Shown: positions 6,270 through 12,359 of the stretch, piece by piece
Layout of the letters: the number at the start of each line of letters is the position of its first letter
Numbering within the stretch: the stretch's first letter is position 1
Translations under genes and position numbers: made by a program
From: Dehalococcoidia bacterium
Lineage (GTDB): Bacteria; Chloroflexota; Dehalococcoidia; Bin125
Assembly: GCA_007571275.1 (NCBI GenBank)
Contig: RKRS01000190.1
Coordinates: 1-12,359, forward strand
DNA length: 12,359 nucleotides
Reading direction: 5' to 3'
The notes under the pieces: model-generated
Databases searched by the model: none
The model's input: only the letters and a program-made list of their open reading frames with translations
What the model was told of the DNA's origin: nothing

Positions 6270-7949
6270 ATGCATCCTCCGACGACATTCTCACTCCTCG
6301 ACGCCGATGGCCAGGAAAAGCAGTTTCCTCCCGAAGGTCCGGTCTTACTCGCTCTGGTCAAGGAAGACTGCGACACCTGCAATCTGACCCTGCCACTGCT
6401 TGAGGCGGTTCATCGAGCCACAGATGATGGTCTCGATGTCTGGGTCGCAGTACAGAAGCGTGACGACATTGCCGTGCTGAAGGAACGGCACGATCTGACG
6501 ATGCCGCTCCTGGATGACGACGCGCTCGATCTCTCCTACGAGACCGACATTGACACGGTGCCCACACTCTTCCTGTATGACCAGGGGCAGAACTGCACGT
6601 TGCAGACATTCGGCTTCGACAAGCACGAGTGGCGAGAGATCGCCAGCGAGTCGATGACCCTTGCCGGTCGATCAGGCGGCGATACCGCGATCGACTGGGA
6701 GTCGCTGCCCGAACAACGCCCTGGTTGTGGCGCCCGCAACTACGAGCCCGGCGTCTATGAGCGACTACAGGCGCTGAAGAGCGGCGACCTGCTCTCACGC
6801 GTGGTCGATCTTGCTTCCAGCGACGACCTCCACGAGTTCATGTACGACCAAGGCTACACCGATGGATTCCCCGTCGTCCCGCCGACGCGTGAGCGGGTCT
6901 GGAAGATGCTGCAGGGCGCCCCGCGCGATCCGCAGGAAGAGGTGGCGATCATGCCGCCGAACCTGGCGCCGATCACGGTCGAGAAGATCGCGATCAATGC
7001 GGTCATGGCTGGCGCCAAACCGGAGTACCTGCCGTCGATCATCGCGCTGGTCGAGATCGCCTGCACGGAGAGCTTCAATATCCATGGCGTGCTGGCGACC
7101 ACCATGGGCGCAACGCCGGTTGGCGTCTTCAACGGACCGATCCGCGACCGCATCGGCATGAACTATCTGCATGGCGCGTTGGGTAGCGGTAACCGCGCCA
7201 ACGCAGCGATCGGGCGGGCGCTTCGGCTCTGCGCTCGCAACGTCGGCGGCAGCGTCCCCGGCGGTACTGACCGCGCGACCCAAGGTGGTCCGCACCGCCT
7301 GACGATGAACTTCGCCGAGAACGAGGACGCCAGCCCGTGGGAATCGCTCGCGGTTGAGTACGGATTTGCACCAACGGATGACGTCGCCACGCTGATGGCA
7401 ATGTCGGGCGGTCCGGCGACCGTCGCCGACGAGCGTTCGCGCGACGGCCGTGGCATGGCCGGCACACTCGCGCTATCCATGAGCTGCATGCAGGACCCGA
7501 AGTCGCCGATGGTTGACACGCTGGTCGTGCTCTCACCCGACCACGCCGGCATCTTCGGGCGCTCGGGTTGGTCGAAGGACGACGTGCGCGAATGCATCAT
7601 GGAGGAGACGTCGATTCCCCTGAAGTACCGTCTGCGCTCAGAGGACGCTGGTTGTGGCTTGCCACCCAGCATCATCGACCGCTTCGGCGGCGAGGCGGCG
7701 CTCGACGTACCGGTGCCGAAGTTCCGCGACAAGTCGAACATCATCCTGGTCGTCGCTGGCTCTTCGGCTGCGAAATTCTCCACCATCCTCGGCGGTTGGG
7801 CTGGCGGAGTCTACTCCACGCCGACGAGCGCGATGATTGGGCCCAGCGGGGCATTGACAATCCGTGGAGCGCGAGGGGCCGATATGGATAAACGCGCTTC
7901 GGGTGGGCGAGATCTGGGAGCGTTCGAGCCAAACATCCGGCGACCGTGA
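6270..7949 (+). CDS. Thioredoxin-like domain fused to a large uncharacterised domain
   Basis: This is a 559-residue, two-part protein. Residues 1-130 look like a thioredoxin fold: a strand LLALVKEDCDTC with a CxxC pair (Cys34, Cys37), then ending DTVPTLFLYDQG with a cis-proline-like Pro98. A linker with PGCGARNYEPG (Cys153) leads to a domain from about 178 to 520 that is repeated in the genes at 8627 and 9765. Shared blocks are YTDGFPVVPPTRERV, EKIAINAVMAGAKPEY, FNGPIRDRIGMN, SGNRANAAIGRALRL, EDASPW, SPDHA and GWSKDDVRE. I know no function for this domain. It has more cysteines than the other two copies (for example CARNVGG, SCMQDP, DAGCGLPP). There is no signal peptide. It lies 90 bases before the selenoprotein gene. 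A thiol-redox role is inferred from the CxxC domain and the neighbour only. Confidence 0.85.
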   Translation: MHPPTTFSLLDADGQEKQFPPEGPVLLALVKEDCDTCNLTLPLLEAVHRATDDGLDVWVAVQKRDDIAVLKERHDLTMPLLDDDALDLSYETDIDTVPTLFLYDQGQNCTLQTFGFDKHEWREIASESMTLAGRSGGDTAIDWESLPEQRPGCGARNYEPGVYERLQALKSGDLLSRVVDLASSDDLHEFMYDQGYTDGFPVVPPTRERVWKMLQGAPRDPQEEVAIMPPNLAPITVEKIAINAVMAGAKPEYLPSIIALVEIACTESFNIHGVLATTMGATPVGVFNGPIRDRIGMNYLHGALGSGNRANAAIGRALRLCARNVGGSVPGGTDRATQGGPHRLTMNFAENEDASPWESLAVEYGFAPTDDVATLMAMSGGPATVADERSRDGRGMAGTLALSMSCMQDPKSPMVDTLVVLSPDHAGIFGRSGWSKDDVRECIMEETSIPLKYRLRSEDAGCGLPPSIIDRFGGEAALDVPVPKFRDKSNIILVVAGSSAAKFSTILGGWAGGVYSTPTSAMIGPSGALTIRGARGADMDKRASGGRDLGAFEPNIRRP

Positions 7950-7973
7950 ACCAGGATCCGATGATGAAAAGAG

Positions 7974-7979
7974 TAGACT
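7974..7979 (+). promoter_or_regulatory. Second TAGACT box, upstream of the selenoprotein gene
   Basis: TAGACTGCG at 7974-7982 repeats the nine bases found before the fusion gene (6258-6266). It is followed by the short palindrome GTGTC-A-GACAC (7982-7992). If it is a -10 box, transcription would start near 7986 and give a leader of about 54 bases for the selenoprotein gene. There is no clear -35, and nine-base repeats occur by chance in a window of this size. Confidence 0.22.
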
Positions 7980-8039
7980 GCGTGTCAGACACACGACGCG
8001 CCGCAACCCTGCAGACGGCGTGTTGATGGAGAAGGTCTA

Positions 8040-8570
8040 ATGGTTACCCAGATCCTCGATCCGACCGACGAACGAGTGCCGATCAAGCGCTCGCTCACCC
8101 CGCGCCCTGAGGCGCTGCATGGCACTGTCGCACTGCTCGATATATCGAAGCCTCGCGGCGATGTGTTCCTCGACCGACTCGAAGAGCTGCTGCACGAGCG
8201 AGCGCCGGGCATTGAGACTCGACGCTTCATGAAGCCGACCGTCGCCAAGCCGGCTCCCGAACCGATCAAGCAAGCGATTCTGGAGGAATGCGACTTCGTC
8301 ATCGAAGCGCTGGCTGATTGAGGATCCTGCACGACGTGCAGTGTGCACGACACCGTATTCTTCGAGCTGCAGGGCAAGCCCAGCGTCTTCGTTGCCACCT
8401 CTGAGTTCATCAAGGCCGCCAGTCACCAGGCTGAGCGACTCGGACTCGAAGAGGTGCGACGCGTCTTCATTCCGCATCCGATGCAGGACCGCACGGACGC
8501 CGAGATGCACGAACACGCCGAGCGCTTCGTCGACGAAATTCTTGACACCTTGATGGCGCCCGTCGACTAA
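8040..8570 (+). CDS. UGSC-family selenoprotein with in-frame UGA (Sec94)
   Basis: The frame runs from ATG 8040 (GGAGAAGG at 8028-8035) to TAA 8568-8570, 176 residues, with one TGA at 8319-8321. Read as selenocysteine, the centre is ALAD-U-GSCTTCSVHDTVFF, the defining U-G-S-C motif of UGSC-family (seleno)proteins, in which many members have Cys instead. Both sides fit the family: upstream LLDISKPRGDVFLDRLEELL, then KPTVAKPAPEPI and the strand ECDFVIEAL; downstream GKPSVFVATSEF, VFIPHPM and a C-terminal helix. Further cysteines follow at 97 and 100, giving possible Sec-Cys redox pairs. The fold looks like a Rossmann-type alpha/beta protein with the motif in a loop after a strand. The biochemical role of the family is not known to me. 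A gene caller would give two fragments, 8040-8321 and 8343-8570. Neighbours before and behind carry the paralogous large domain. Confidence 0.9.
8319..8321 (+). other. In-frame UGA predicted to encode selenocysteine
   Basis: This TGA is codon 94 of the UGSC-family gene and occupies the U of the U-G-S-C motif. The next codons GGA TCC TGC read Gly-Ser-Cys in the same frame, with no frame change. The tRNA-Sec, SelA, SelB and SelD genes are not in this window. Confidence 0.88.
8322..8351 (+). promoter_or_regulatory. Candidate bacterial SECIS region (two competing hairpins)
   Basis: Directly after the UGA, the word TGCACGAC occurs twice, 16 bases apart (8328-8335, 8344-8351), with GTGCA between. 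Hairpin A is CTGCAC-GAC-GTGCAG (8327-8341), six pairs. Hairpin B is CGTGCA-GTG-TGCACG (8335-8349), six pairs, with loop GUG whose first G lies 19 bases after the UGA. From what I know of bacterial SECIS elements (a small apical loop with G in the first two positions, roughly 16-37 bases after the UGA), B fits better. A would place its loop only 11 bases away. Which one binds SelB cannot be decided by eye. Confidence 0.6.
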
Positions 8571-8577
8571 CGACGGG
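8559..8577 (+). other. Stem-loop across the selenoprotein stop codon
   Basis: CCCGTCG (8559-8565) and CGACGGG (8571-8577) form seven perfect pairs around the five-base loop ACTAA, which contains the stop codon TAA. No T-run follows, so it is not a classical intrinsic terminator. It might slow ribosomes, protect an mRNA 3' end or weakly attenuate transcription. Confidence 0.4.
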
Positions 8578-8603
8578 TGTCCATCGCCTCCTGTTCATTA
8601 CCG

Positions 8604-8620
8604 CCCTCATTCAGAGAGGG
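8604..8620 (+). promoter_or_regulatory. Hairpin enclosing the ribosome site of the second paralogue
   Basis: CCCTC (8604-8608) pairs with GAGGG (8616-8620) across a seven-base loop. The 3' arm is most of the Shine-Dalgarno GAGAGGG (8614-8620) that serves ATG 8627 at six bases spacing. The hairpin would reduce initiation unless opened. Pairing is visible; a regulatory effect is inferred and the stem is short. Confidence 0.28.
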
Positions 8621-8626
8621 TCCTGC

Positions 8627-9757
8627 ATGGCGTCCACAGATTCCGCAGAGTCCACGAGCCGTGACCCGCACGCGCGTCTGATCGAGATCGCCGATCACGA
8701 CGACGTTTACGAGTTCATGTTCGATCAGGGCATGACCGACGGTCTGCCGGTGGTTCCGCCAACGCGCGAGCGGGTTGATCGGATGCTCGATTGCGCTCCC
8801 GAGTACTGGAGCGATCCCCAGAAAGTGGTCGCGACATTACCGCCCAATCTGGCGCCGTTGAGCGTCGAGAAGGCGGCGATCAACGCGGTCATGGCCGGCG
8901 CCAGGCCAGAGTACTTCCCCACAATTCTGGCCTCAGTTGAAGCCGCGGCCGGCGGTCGGTTTCCCTTGCATGGATCGATCGCGACCACGGCCGGTCTCGC
9001 GCCGATGATGCTGGTCAATGGCCCGGTCCGTGAACGGATCGGGATGAACTGGGGTCTGAACGCGCTGGGTCAGGGCAATCGCGCCAACTCGACGCTTGGC
9101 CGCGCGTTGCGGCTGATGCTGCGCAATATCGGTGGCGCAGTGCCGGGCGAGATCGAGCAGGCGATCCAGGGCGGCGGGCACAAATGGACGCTGAGCTATG
9201 CCGAAGACGAGGACTACTCGCCGTGGGAGCCGTATCACGTTGAACATGGCTACGATCCCGACGACAGCGTTGTCTCGCTGATTCCCGTCACTGGCGGGCC
9301 ACGCGTCTGCATTGACCAGACCAGCCGCACGGCGCGCGCGCTCACCGGTTCCATCGCGATGGCCTTTCAGCAGGTGCTCAAACCGCGTGGGCAAGTTACG
9401 CCCTCGATGTTCGTTGTGTCGCCGGAACATGCTGACGTCTACCGGGCCGATGGCTGGTCGAAGAACAACATCCGCGAAGCGATCATGGAGTTCACCGCGC
9501 TGCCGCTGCGTGAGCGTCTGGCCACTTCGAGTATGGGCGGTGGAATCAACGAGTACCTGCCGGAACAGCACGGACTGACGGAAGCGGACCTGGATATGCC
9601 GCTCTCGAAGGTGGCTCATCCGTCGTTCATCCAGATCTCTGTCGCAGGCAGTCACGCTGGCAAATGGACCAGCATTTATCAGGGCATCTTCGGCGACGGC
9701 AATCCGGCGGCTCCGAGCCCGACGTTCTCGCCTCCGTCCGCCCGTATTCGCTCCTGA
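8627..9757 (+). CDS. Uncharacterised paralogue 2 of the large domain (stand-alone)
   Basis: The 376-residue protein corresponds to the C-terminal domain of the fusion protein at 6270, without the thioredoxin part. It starts with a short polar leader and then ADHDDVYEFMFDQGMTDGL. Recognisable blocks are TDGLPVVPPT (37-46), EKAAINAVMAGARPEYFP (81-98), NGPVRERIGMNWGLNAL (131-147) running into GQGNRAN (148-154), EDEDYSPW (193-200), SPEHADVY and GWSKNNIREAIMEFTALPLRERLAT. Several invariant Asn, Gly, Arg and acidic residues look like a binding site, but I can name no enzyme family. There is no signal peptide or membrane segment. The only cysteines are near DCAPEYW and RVCIDQ, so this copy is not itself an obvious thiol oxidoreductase. 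It lies 56 bases after the selenoprotein and 7 before the next paralogue. Confidence 0.85.
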   Translation: MASTDSAESTSRDPHARLIEIADHDDVYEFMFDQGMTDGLPVVPPTRERVDRMLDCAPEYWSDPQKVVATLPPNLAPLSVEKAAINAVMAGARPEYFPTILASVEAAAGGRFPLHGSIATTAGLAPMMLVNGPVRERIGMNWGLNALGQGNRANSTLGRALRLMLRNIGGAVPGEIEQAIQGGGHKWTLSYAEDEDYSPWEPYHVEHGYDPDDSVVSLIPVTGGPRVCIDQTSRTARALTGSIAMAFQQVLKPRGQVTPSMFVVSPEHADVYRADGWSKNNIREAIMEFTALPLRERLATSSMGGGINEYLPEQHGLTEADLDMPLSKVAHPSFIQISVAGSHAGKWTSIYQGIFGDGNPAAPSPTFSPPSARIRS

Positions 9758-9764
9758 GCGCCAC

Positions 9765-10856
9765 ATGAACGTCCTGCGTTCTCGCGTGATCGACGTCGCC
9801 GATCACGATGATGTCTACGAGTTCATGTTCGAGCAGGGGATCACCGATGGCCTGCCTACGGTTCCGCCTACTCGACGTCGGGTCGAGCGAATGCTCAGCG
9901 CGACGATGCATGAGCCGTCAGCATTAATCGGACGAATCCCACCGAACTACGCTGCCGCGACCGTCGAGAAAATCGCGATCAACGCGGTGATGGCTGGTGC
10001 GTCGCCGCAATATTTCCCCGTGATCATTGCCGCTGTTCACGCTGCCAGCGACGGACGCTTTCCGTTGCACGGGACCATCGCCAGCACCGACGGCATCTCG
10101 CCGATGATGATCGTCAATGGACCGGTCCGCGAACGGATCGGGATGAACTGGGGGCTGAACGCTCTGGGACAGGGCAACCGAGCGAACATGACAATCGGCA
10201 GGGCGCTGCGCCTGGTGCTGCGCAACGTTGGCGGCGCACGAGAAGGAGAGATTGATCAGACGGCGCAGGGCGGCGCTCACAAGTTCACGTTGACCTTCGC
10301 TGAGCATGAGGACGCCTCGCCCTGGCCGCCGCTACACGTGGAGCATGGCTACGAACCCGGAGAGAATGTGGTCACGCTGCTCCCCGTGATCGGCGGACCG
10401 CGATTATGCATCGATGAGTACAGCCGAACTGCCCGCGCGCTGGTCGGATCGCTCGCCATGGGATTTCAACGCATTTTCAGCCCCAACGGGCAGATCGGTC
10501 CATCGATGCTGGTGATCAGCCCCGAGCACGCCGATGTGTTTCGACGTGACGGCTGGTCGAAAGACGATGTCCGCGAGGCGATCATGGAACGGACGGCGCT
10601 GCCGATTCGCGAGCGGTTGGCGACCGCGCAGGTTGGCGGCGGAATCACGGAGGCGGCACTCAAACGGGAAGGCGTCACCATTGCCGATCTCGATCGATCC
10701 ATGTCGAAGGTCTCTCATCCGTCCCATATCCAGATTGCCGTTGCCGGAGCGAACGCCGGCAAACGAACCGGCATCTATCCCGGTATCGTGCGCCGCATGG
10801 ACCCCGAGCACATGGATGCCTTCACGCCCGTCTCGGCGCGGATCGACCAGTCGTGA
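9765..10856 (+). CDS. Uncharacterised paralogue 3 of the large domain (stand-alone)
   Basis: The 363-residue protein is clearly closer to the copy at 8627 than to the fusion protein. It shares the run NGPVRERIGMNWGLNAL (118-134) plus GQGNRAN, and also ADHDDVYEFMFEQG, TDGLPTVPPT, EKIAINAVMAGASPQYFP, EDASPW and GWSKDDVREAIMERTALPIRERLAT. The start ATG 9765 follows the previous stop by seven bases and lacks a good ribosome site, so translation probably depends on the upstream gene. Function is unknown. The two tandem copies may form a heteromer, as paralogous neighbours often do, but that is inference. Its stop overlaps the GTG start of the methyltransferase by four bases, which ties that gene to the same transcript. 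Confidence 0.85.
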   Translation: MNVLRSRVIDVADHDDVYEFMFEQGITDGLPTVPPTRRRVERMLSATMHEPSALIGRIPPNYAAATVEKIAINAVMAGASPQYFPVIIAAVHAASDGRFPLHGTIASTDGISPMMIVNGPVRERIGMNWGLNALGQGNRANMTIGRALRLVLRNVGGAREGEIDQTAQGGAHKFTLTFAEHEDASPWPPLHVEHGYEPGENVVTLLPVIGGPRLCIDEYSRTARALVGSLAMGFQRIFSPNGQIGPSMLVISPEHADVFRRDGWSKDDVREAIMERTALPIRERLATAQVGGGITEAALKREGVTIADLDRSMSKVSHPSHIQIAVAGANAGKRTGIYPGIVRRMDPEHMDAFTPVSARIDQS

Positions 10857-11491
10857 TTCGTCCAATGGTCGAATCGACTCCACTGGACTCACTTCACTCA
10901 CTCCGAACGCACCTGGCGCGACAGCCGGTAGTGACGATCGAACTTGGCGGGCGTCGTATTGAGTTGGTCAGCCGCCACGGGCTGTTCTCGGCCCGAGCAT
11001 TGGATGAAGGCACCGCGCTCCTGCTCCGCGAGCTTGAGTCACTCCCGCCGCTATCCCGTGTTCTGGACCTTGGCTGCGGATATGGCGCCATCGGACTGAC
11101 GCTCGCCACATGCTGGCCGTCCTCGCGCATCGATCTGGTCGATACCGACATTCGAGCCGTTGATGCCGCTGCGGAGAACATCGCTCGTCACCGACTAAGC
11201 AATGCCAGCGTGACTCTGAGTGACGGTGTTCGCGGGCTGCGGCATTTCAGCGGCGCGTATGATCTGGTTGTTTCCAACCTGCCGGCGCAAGCAGGCAATG
11301 ACGCCCTCGATCAGCTCCTGCTCGACACACATGACGCTTTGAGTAGTGGGGGGTTGCTGGTAGTCGTGGCAGTCAACGGTCTGAGGCGCTACCTCCAGCG
11401 TCGGTTGGGAATCATCTTCGGGACACAGCAGGTCGGCAAAGTGCATCAGGGACGACGACACACGGTGCTGGAAGTGGTCAAATCGGACTGA
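10853..11491 (+). CDS. Class I SAM-dependent methyltransferase, RsmC-like
   Basis: The 212-residue protein (from GTG 10853; ATG 10865 is an alternative four codons later) carries the SAM-binding motif RVLDLGCGYGAIGL (69-82), the acidic ribose-binding region LVDTD (95-99) and the strand YDLVVSNLPAQAG (136-148). The start region RHGLFSARALDEGTALLL resembles the FSxxxLDxGTxLLL stretch of RsmC/RlmG-type rRNA guanine-N2 methyltransferases. In those enzymes the catalytic motif is NPPF; here it reads NLPA, which points to a separate subgroup whose substrate (rRNA, another RNA, protein or a small molecule) is open. GTGA overlap with the paralogue upstream and TGATG overlap with the transporter downstream show a tightly coupled operon. 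Confidence 0.83.
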   Translation: MIRPMVESTPLDSLHSLRTHLARQPVVTIELGGRRIELVSRHGLFSARALDEGTALLLRELESLPPLSRVLDLGCGYGAIGLTLATCWPSSRIDLVDTDIRAVDAAAENIARHRLSNASVTLSDGVRGLRHFSGAYDLVVSNLPAQAGNDALDQLLLDTHDALSSGGLLVVVAVNGLRRYLQRRLGIIFGTQQVGKVHQGRRHTVLEVVKSD

Positions 11492-12359
11492 TGAGCAGCG
11501 TTGTCCTTAGTAATCCCGGGCGTCTCGACCCACTCCGTGACCGCGAATTCCGTCTGCTCCTGATCGGATTCGTTGTCGGCCAAGGCATGATGCCACTGCA
11601 GTTCGTCGCTTCCATCGCCTGGATGCGCGTCGTCGCGCCAGACTCAATCGAGACCCTCATGGTTGGGGTGATCGGCACGGTGCGCGGGCTCGGGATGATC
11701 CTCTTCAGTTTCCTCGGCGGCGCATTGGCCGACCGCTTCGACCGACGCAGGCTTCTGATGGTGACGCAGGCGGTGGCGTTCGTCTGCAACATCGGGATCG
11801 CGCTGGTGATGTGGTACAGCGACGGTGGAACGGTCGCGATTGCGGTGTTCTTCGCGCTGACCGCACTGGGTTCATCCGCGCACGCCATCGACGGACCGAC
11901 GCGCCAGGCGATCACGCCCGAGATTCTGGGACCGCGCCTCACGCCAGCCGGGATCGCGCTCAATTCCGCAGCGATGCAGTGGGCCATGCCAGTCTCGATC
12001 TTCACTTCCGGCTTCCTGATCGACTCACTTGGACATGGCACCGTGTTTGCGATCAGCTCATTCGGGCATCTCGGGGAAATTCTGATTCTGGCGATGATGT
12101 CGTACCGGACCGTGTTTTCGGCGGAGCACCGCGCTTCACAAGGCACAGGCTTCCGTGAGTCGGCGCGACAGGCGAGCCGCGATATCGCTGCGGGTGTCCA
12201 ATACGCACGTTCTAAAGCCGTCATTCTCTGGACAGTCGTGTTCGTGTTCCTGATGATGTCGTTGATCATGCCGCCGACCGGGACGCTGGGTCCGCTCTGG
12301 GTCACCACCGTGGTCGGCGCGACCTGGTCGGAGTTCAGTTACATCGCTGTGTTCTGGGG
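11491..12359 (+). CDS. MFS transporter (EntS/MFS_3-type exporter), 5' part
   Basis: The frame opens at ATG 11491 in a TGATG overlap with the methyltransferase stop and is still open at the window edge (289 complete codons). It begins MSSVVLSNPGRLDPLRDREF and continues with hydrophobic segments: LLLIGFVVGQGMMPLQFVAS, GMILFSFLGGALADRFDRRR (MFS motif A, loop 2-3), AVAFVCNIGIALVMWY, VAIAVFFALTALGSSAHAID, then about three more. The PLRDREFRLLLIG opening and the TRQAITPEIL stretch are typical of the MFS_3 group that includes the enterobactin exporter EntS. It should be an inner-membrane, proton-driven exporter; the cargo cannot be told. Whether it serves the selenoprotein cluster or is merely co-transcribed is unknown. 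Confidence 0.85.
   Translation, partial: MSSVVLSNPGRLDPLRDREFRLLLIGFVVGQGMMPLQFVASIAWMRVVAPDSIETLMVGVIGTVRGLGMILFSFLGGALADRFDRRRLLMVTQAVAFVCNIGIALVMWYSDGGTVAIAVFFALTALGSSAHAIDGPTRQAITPEILGPRLTPAGIALNSAAMQWAMPVSIFTSGFLIDSLGHGTVFAISSFGHLGEILILAMMSYRTVFSAEHRASQGTGFRESARQASRDIAAGVQYARSKAVILWTVVFVFLMMSLIMPPTGTLGPLWVTTVVGATWSEFSYIAVFW

Noticed and set aside
8319..8321. TGA as a nonsense mutation or sequencing error making a pseudogene
   Set aside because: It falls exactly on the Sec position of a known Sec/Cys family with an intact frame before and after and SECIS-like hairpins behind it. A Cys codon TGC misread as TGA cannot be wholly excluded.
8037..8516. A 159-codon open frame on the minus strand across the UGA region, which could explain the locus without selenocysteine
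   Set aside because: The plus strand has a ribosome site, the exact UGSC motif and matching sequence on both sides of the TGA; the antisense product shows no motif.
8343..8570. The downstream part as a separate gene starting at GTG 8343
   Set aside because: No ribosome site of its own, and the GSCTTCS part of the family motif would be lost.
8933..9766. A 277-codon minus-strand frame
   Set aside because: Shadow of paralogue 2, which is supported by clear similarity to two neighbouring proteins.
6270..10856. Three related genes as a recent repeat or mobile-element duplication
   Set aside because: The copies are divergent in protein and DNA, no terminal repeats or transposase are present, and one is fused to another domain, so this is old paralogy.
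11478..12308. A 276-codon minus-strand frame
   Set aside because: Overlaps the MFS transporter, whose plus-strand reading shows membrane segments and motif A; the antisense product is Arg/Ser/Thr/Pro-rich without structure.

Overview
The window is GC-rich, densely coded bacterial DNA with short intergenic gaps, several 1-10 nt junctions and some GTG starts. Gene style and content (homodimer-type pyruvate dehydrogenase E1, a UGSC-family protein, tandem uncharacterised paralogues) would fit a Chloroflexota-like or other GC-rich environmental bacterium. That placement is an impression from gene content, not a proven assignment.

Region 1 (1-5802, + strand) is a tightly packed housekeeping run. 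It holds the 3' end of aceE (pyruvate dehydrogenase E1), aceF (E2, one lipoyl domain) and lpd (E3), so together a pyruvate dehydrogenase complex. These are followed by a dihydropteroate synthase (folP) with an altered pterin loop, a 66-residue FmdB-type zinc ribbon, and a thioredoxin-TPR protein with a proline-rich N-terminal extension. Region 2 (5853-6179, - strand) is a small unrecognised membrane protein, convergent with the thioredoxin gene and divergent from region 3.

Region 3 (6270-12359, + strand) is the unusual part. A protein made of a thioredoxin-like domain (CDTC) fused to a large uncharacterised domain is followed by a 176-codon gene interrupted by one in-frame TGA. The TGA lies exactly in the motif U-G-S-C, and conserved-looking sequence continues in the same frame behind it, so this reads as a UGSC-family selenoprotein with selenocysteine at residue 94. 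Alternative hairpins right after the TGA are candidate bacterial SECIS elements. Two further stand-alone paralogues of the large domain follow. The second overlaps a class I methyltransferase gene, which in turn overlaps an MFS exporter gene that runs off the window.

Working hypothesis: the thioredoxin-fused protein, the selenoprotein and the two paralogues form a co-transcribed selenium/thiol redox system of unknown substrate. The methyltransferase and exporter may be part of it or may simply be in the same transcript. An ordinary gene caller would split the selenoprotein into two fragments and miss the link. No RNA genes, insertion sequences, CRISPR arrays or origins were seen, and no stretch above 300 bases lacks a gene.
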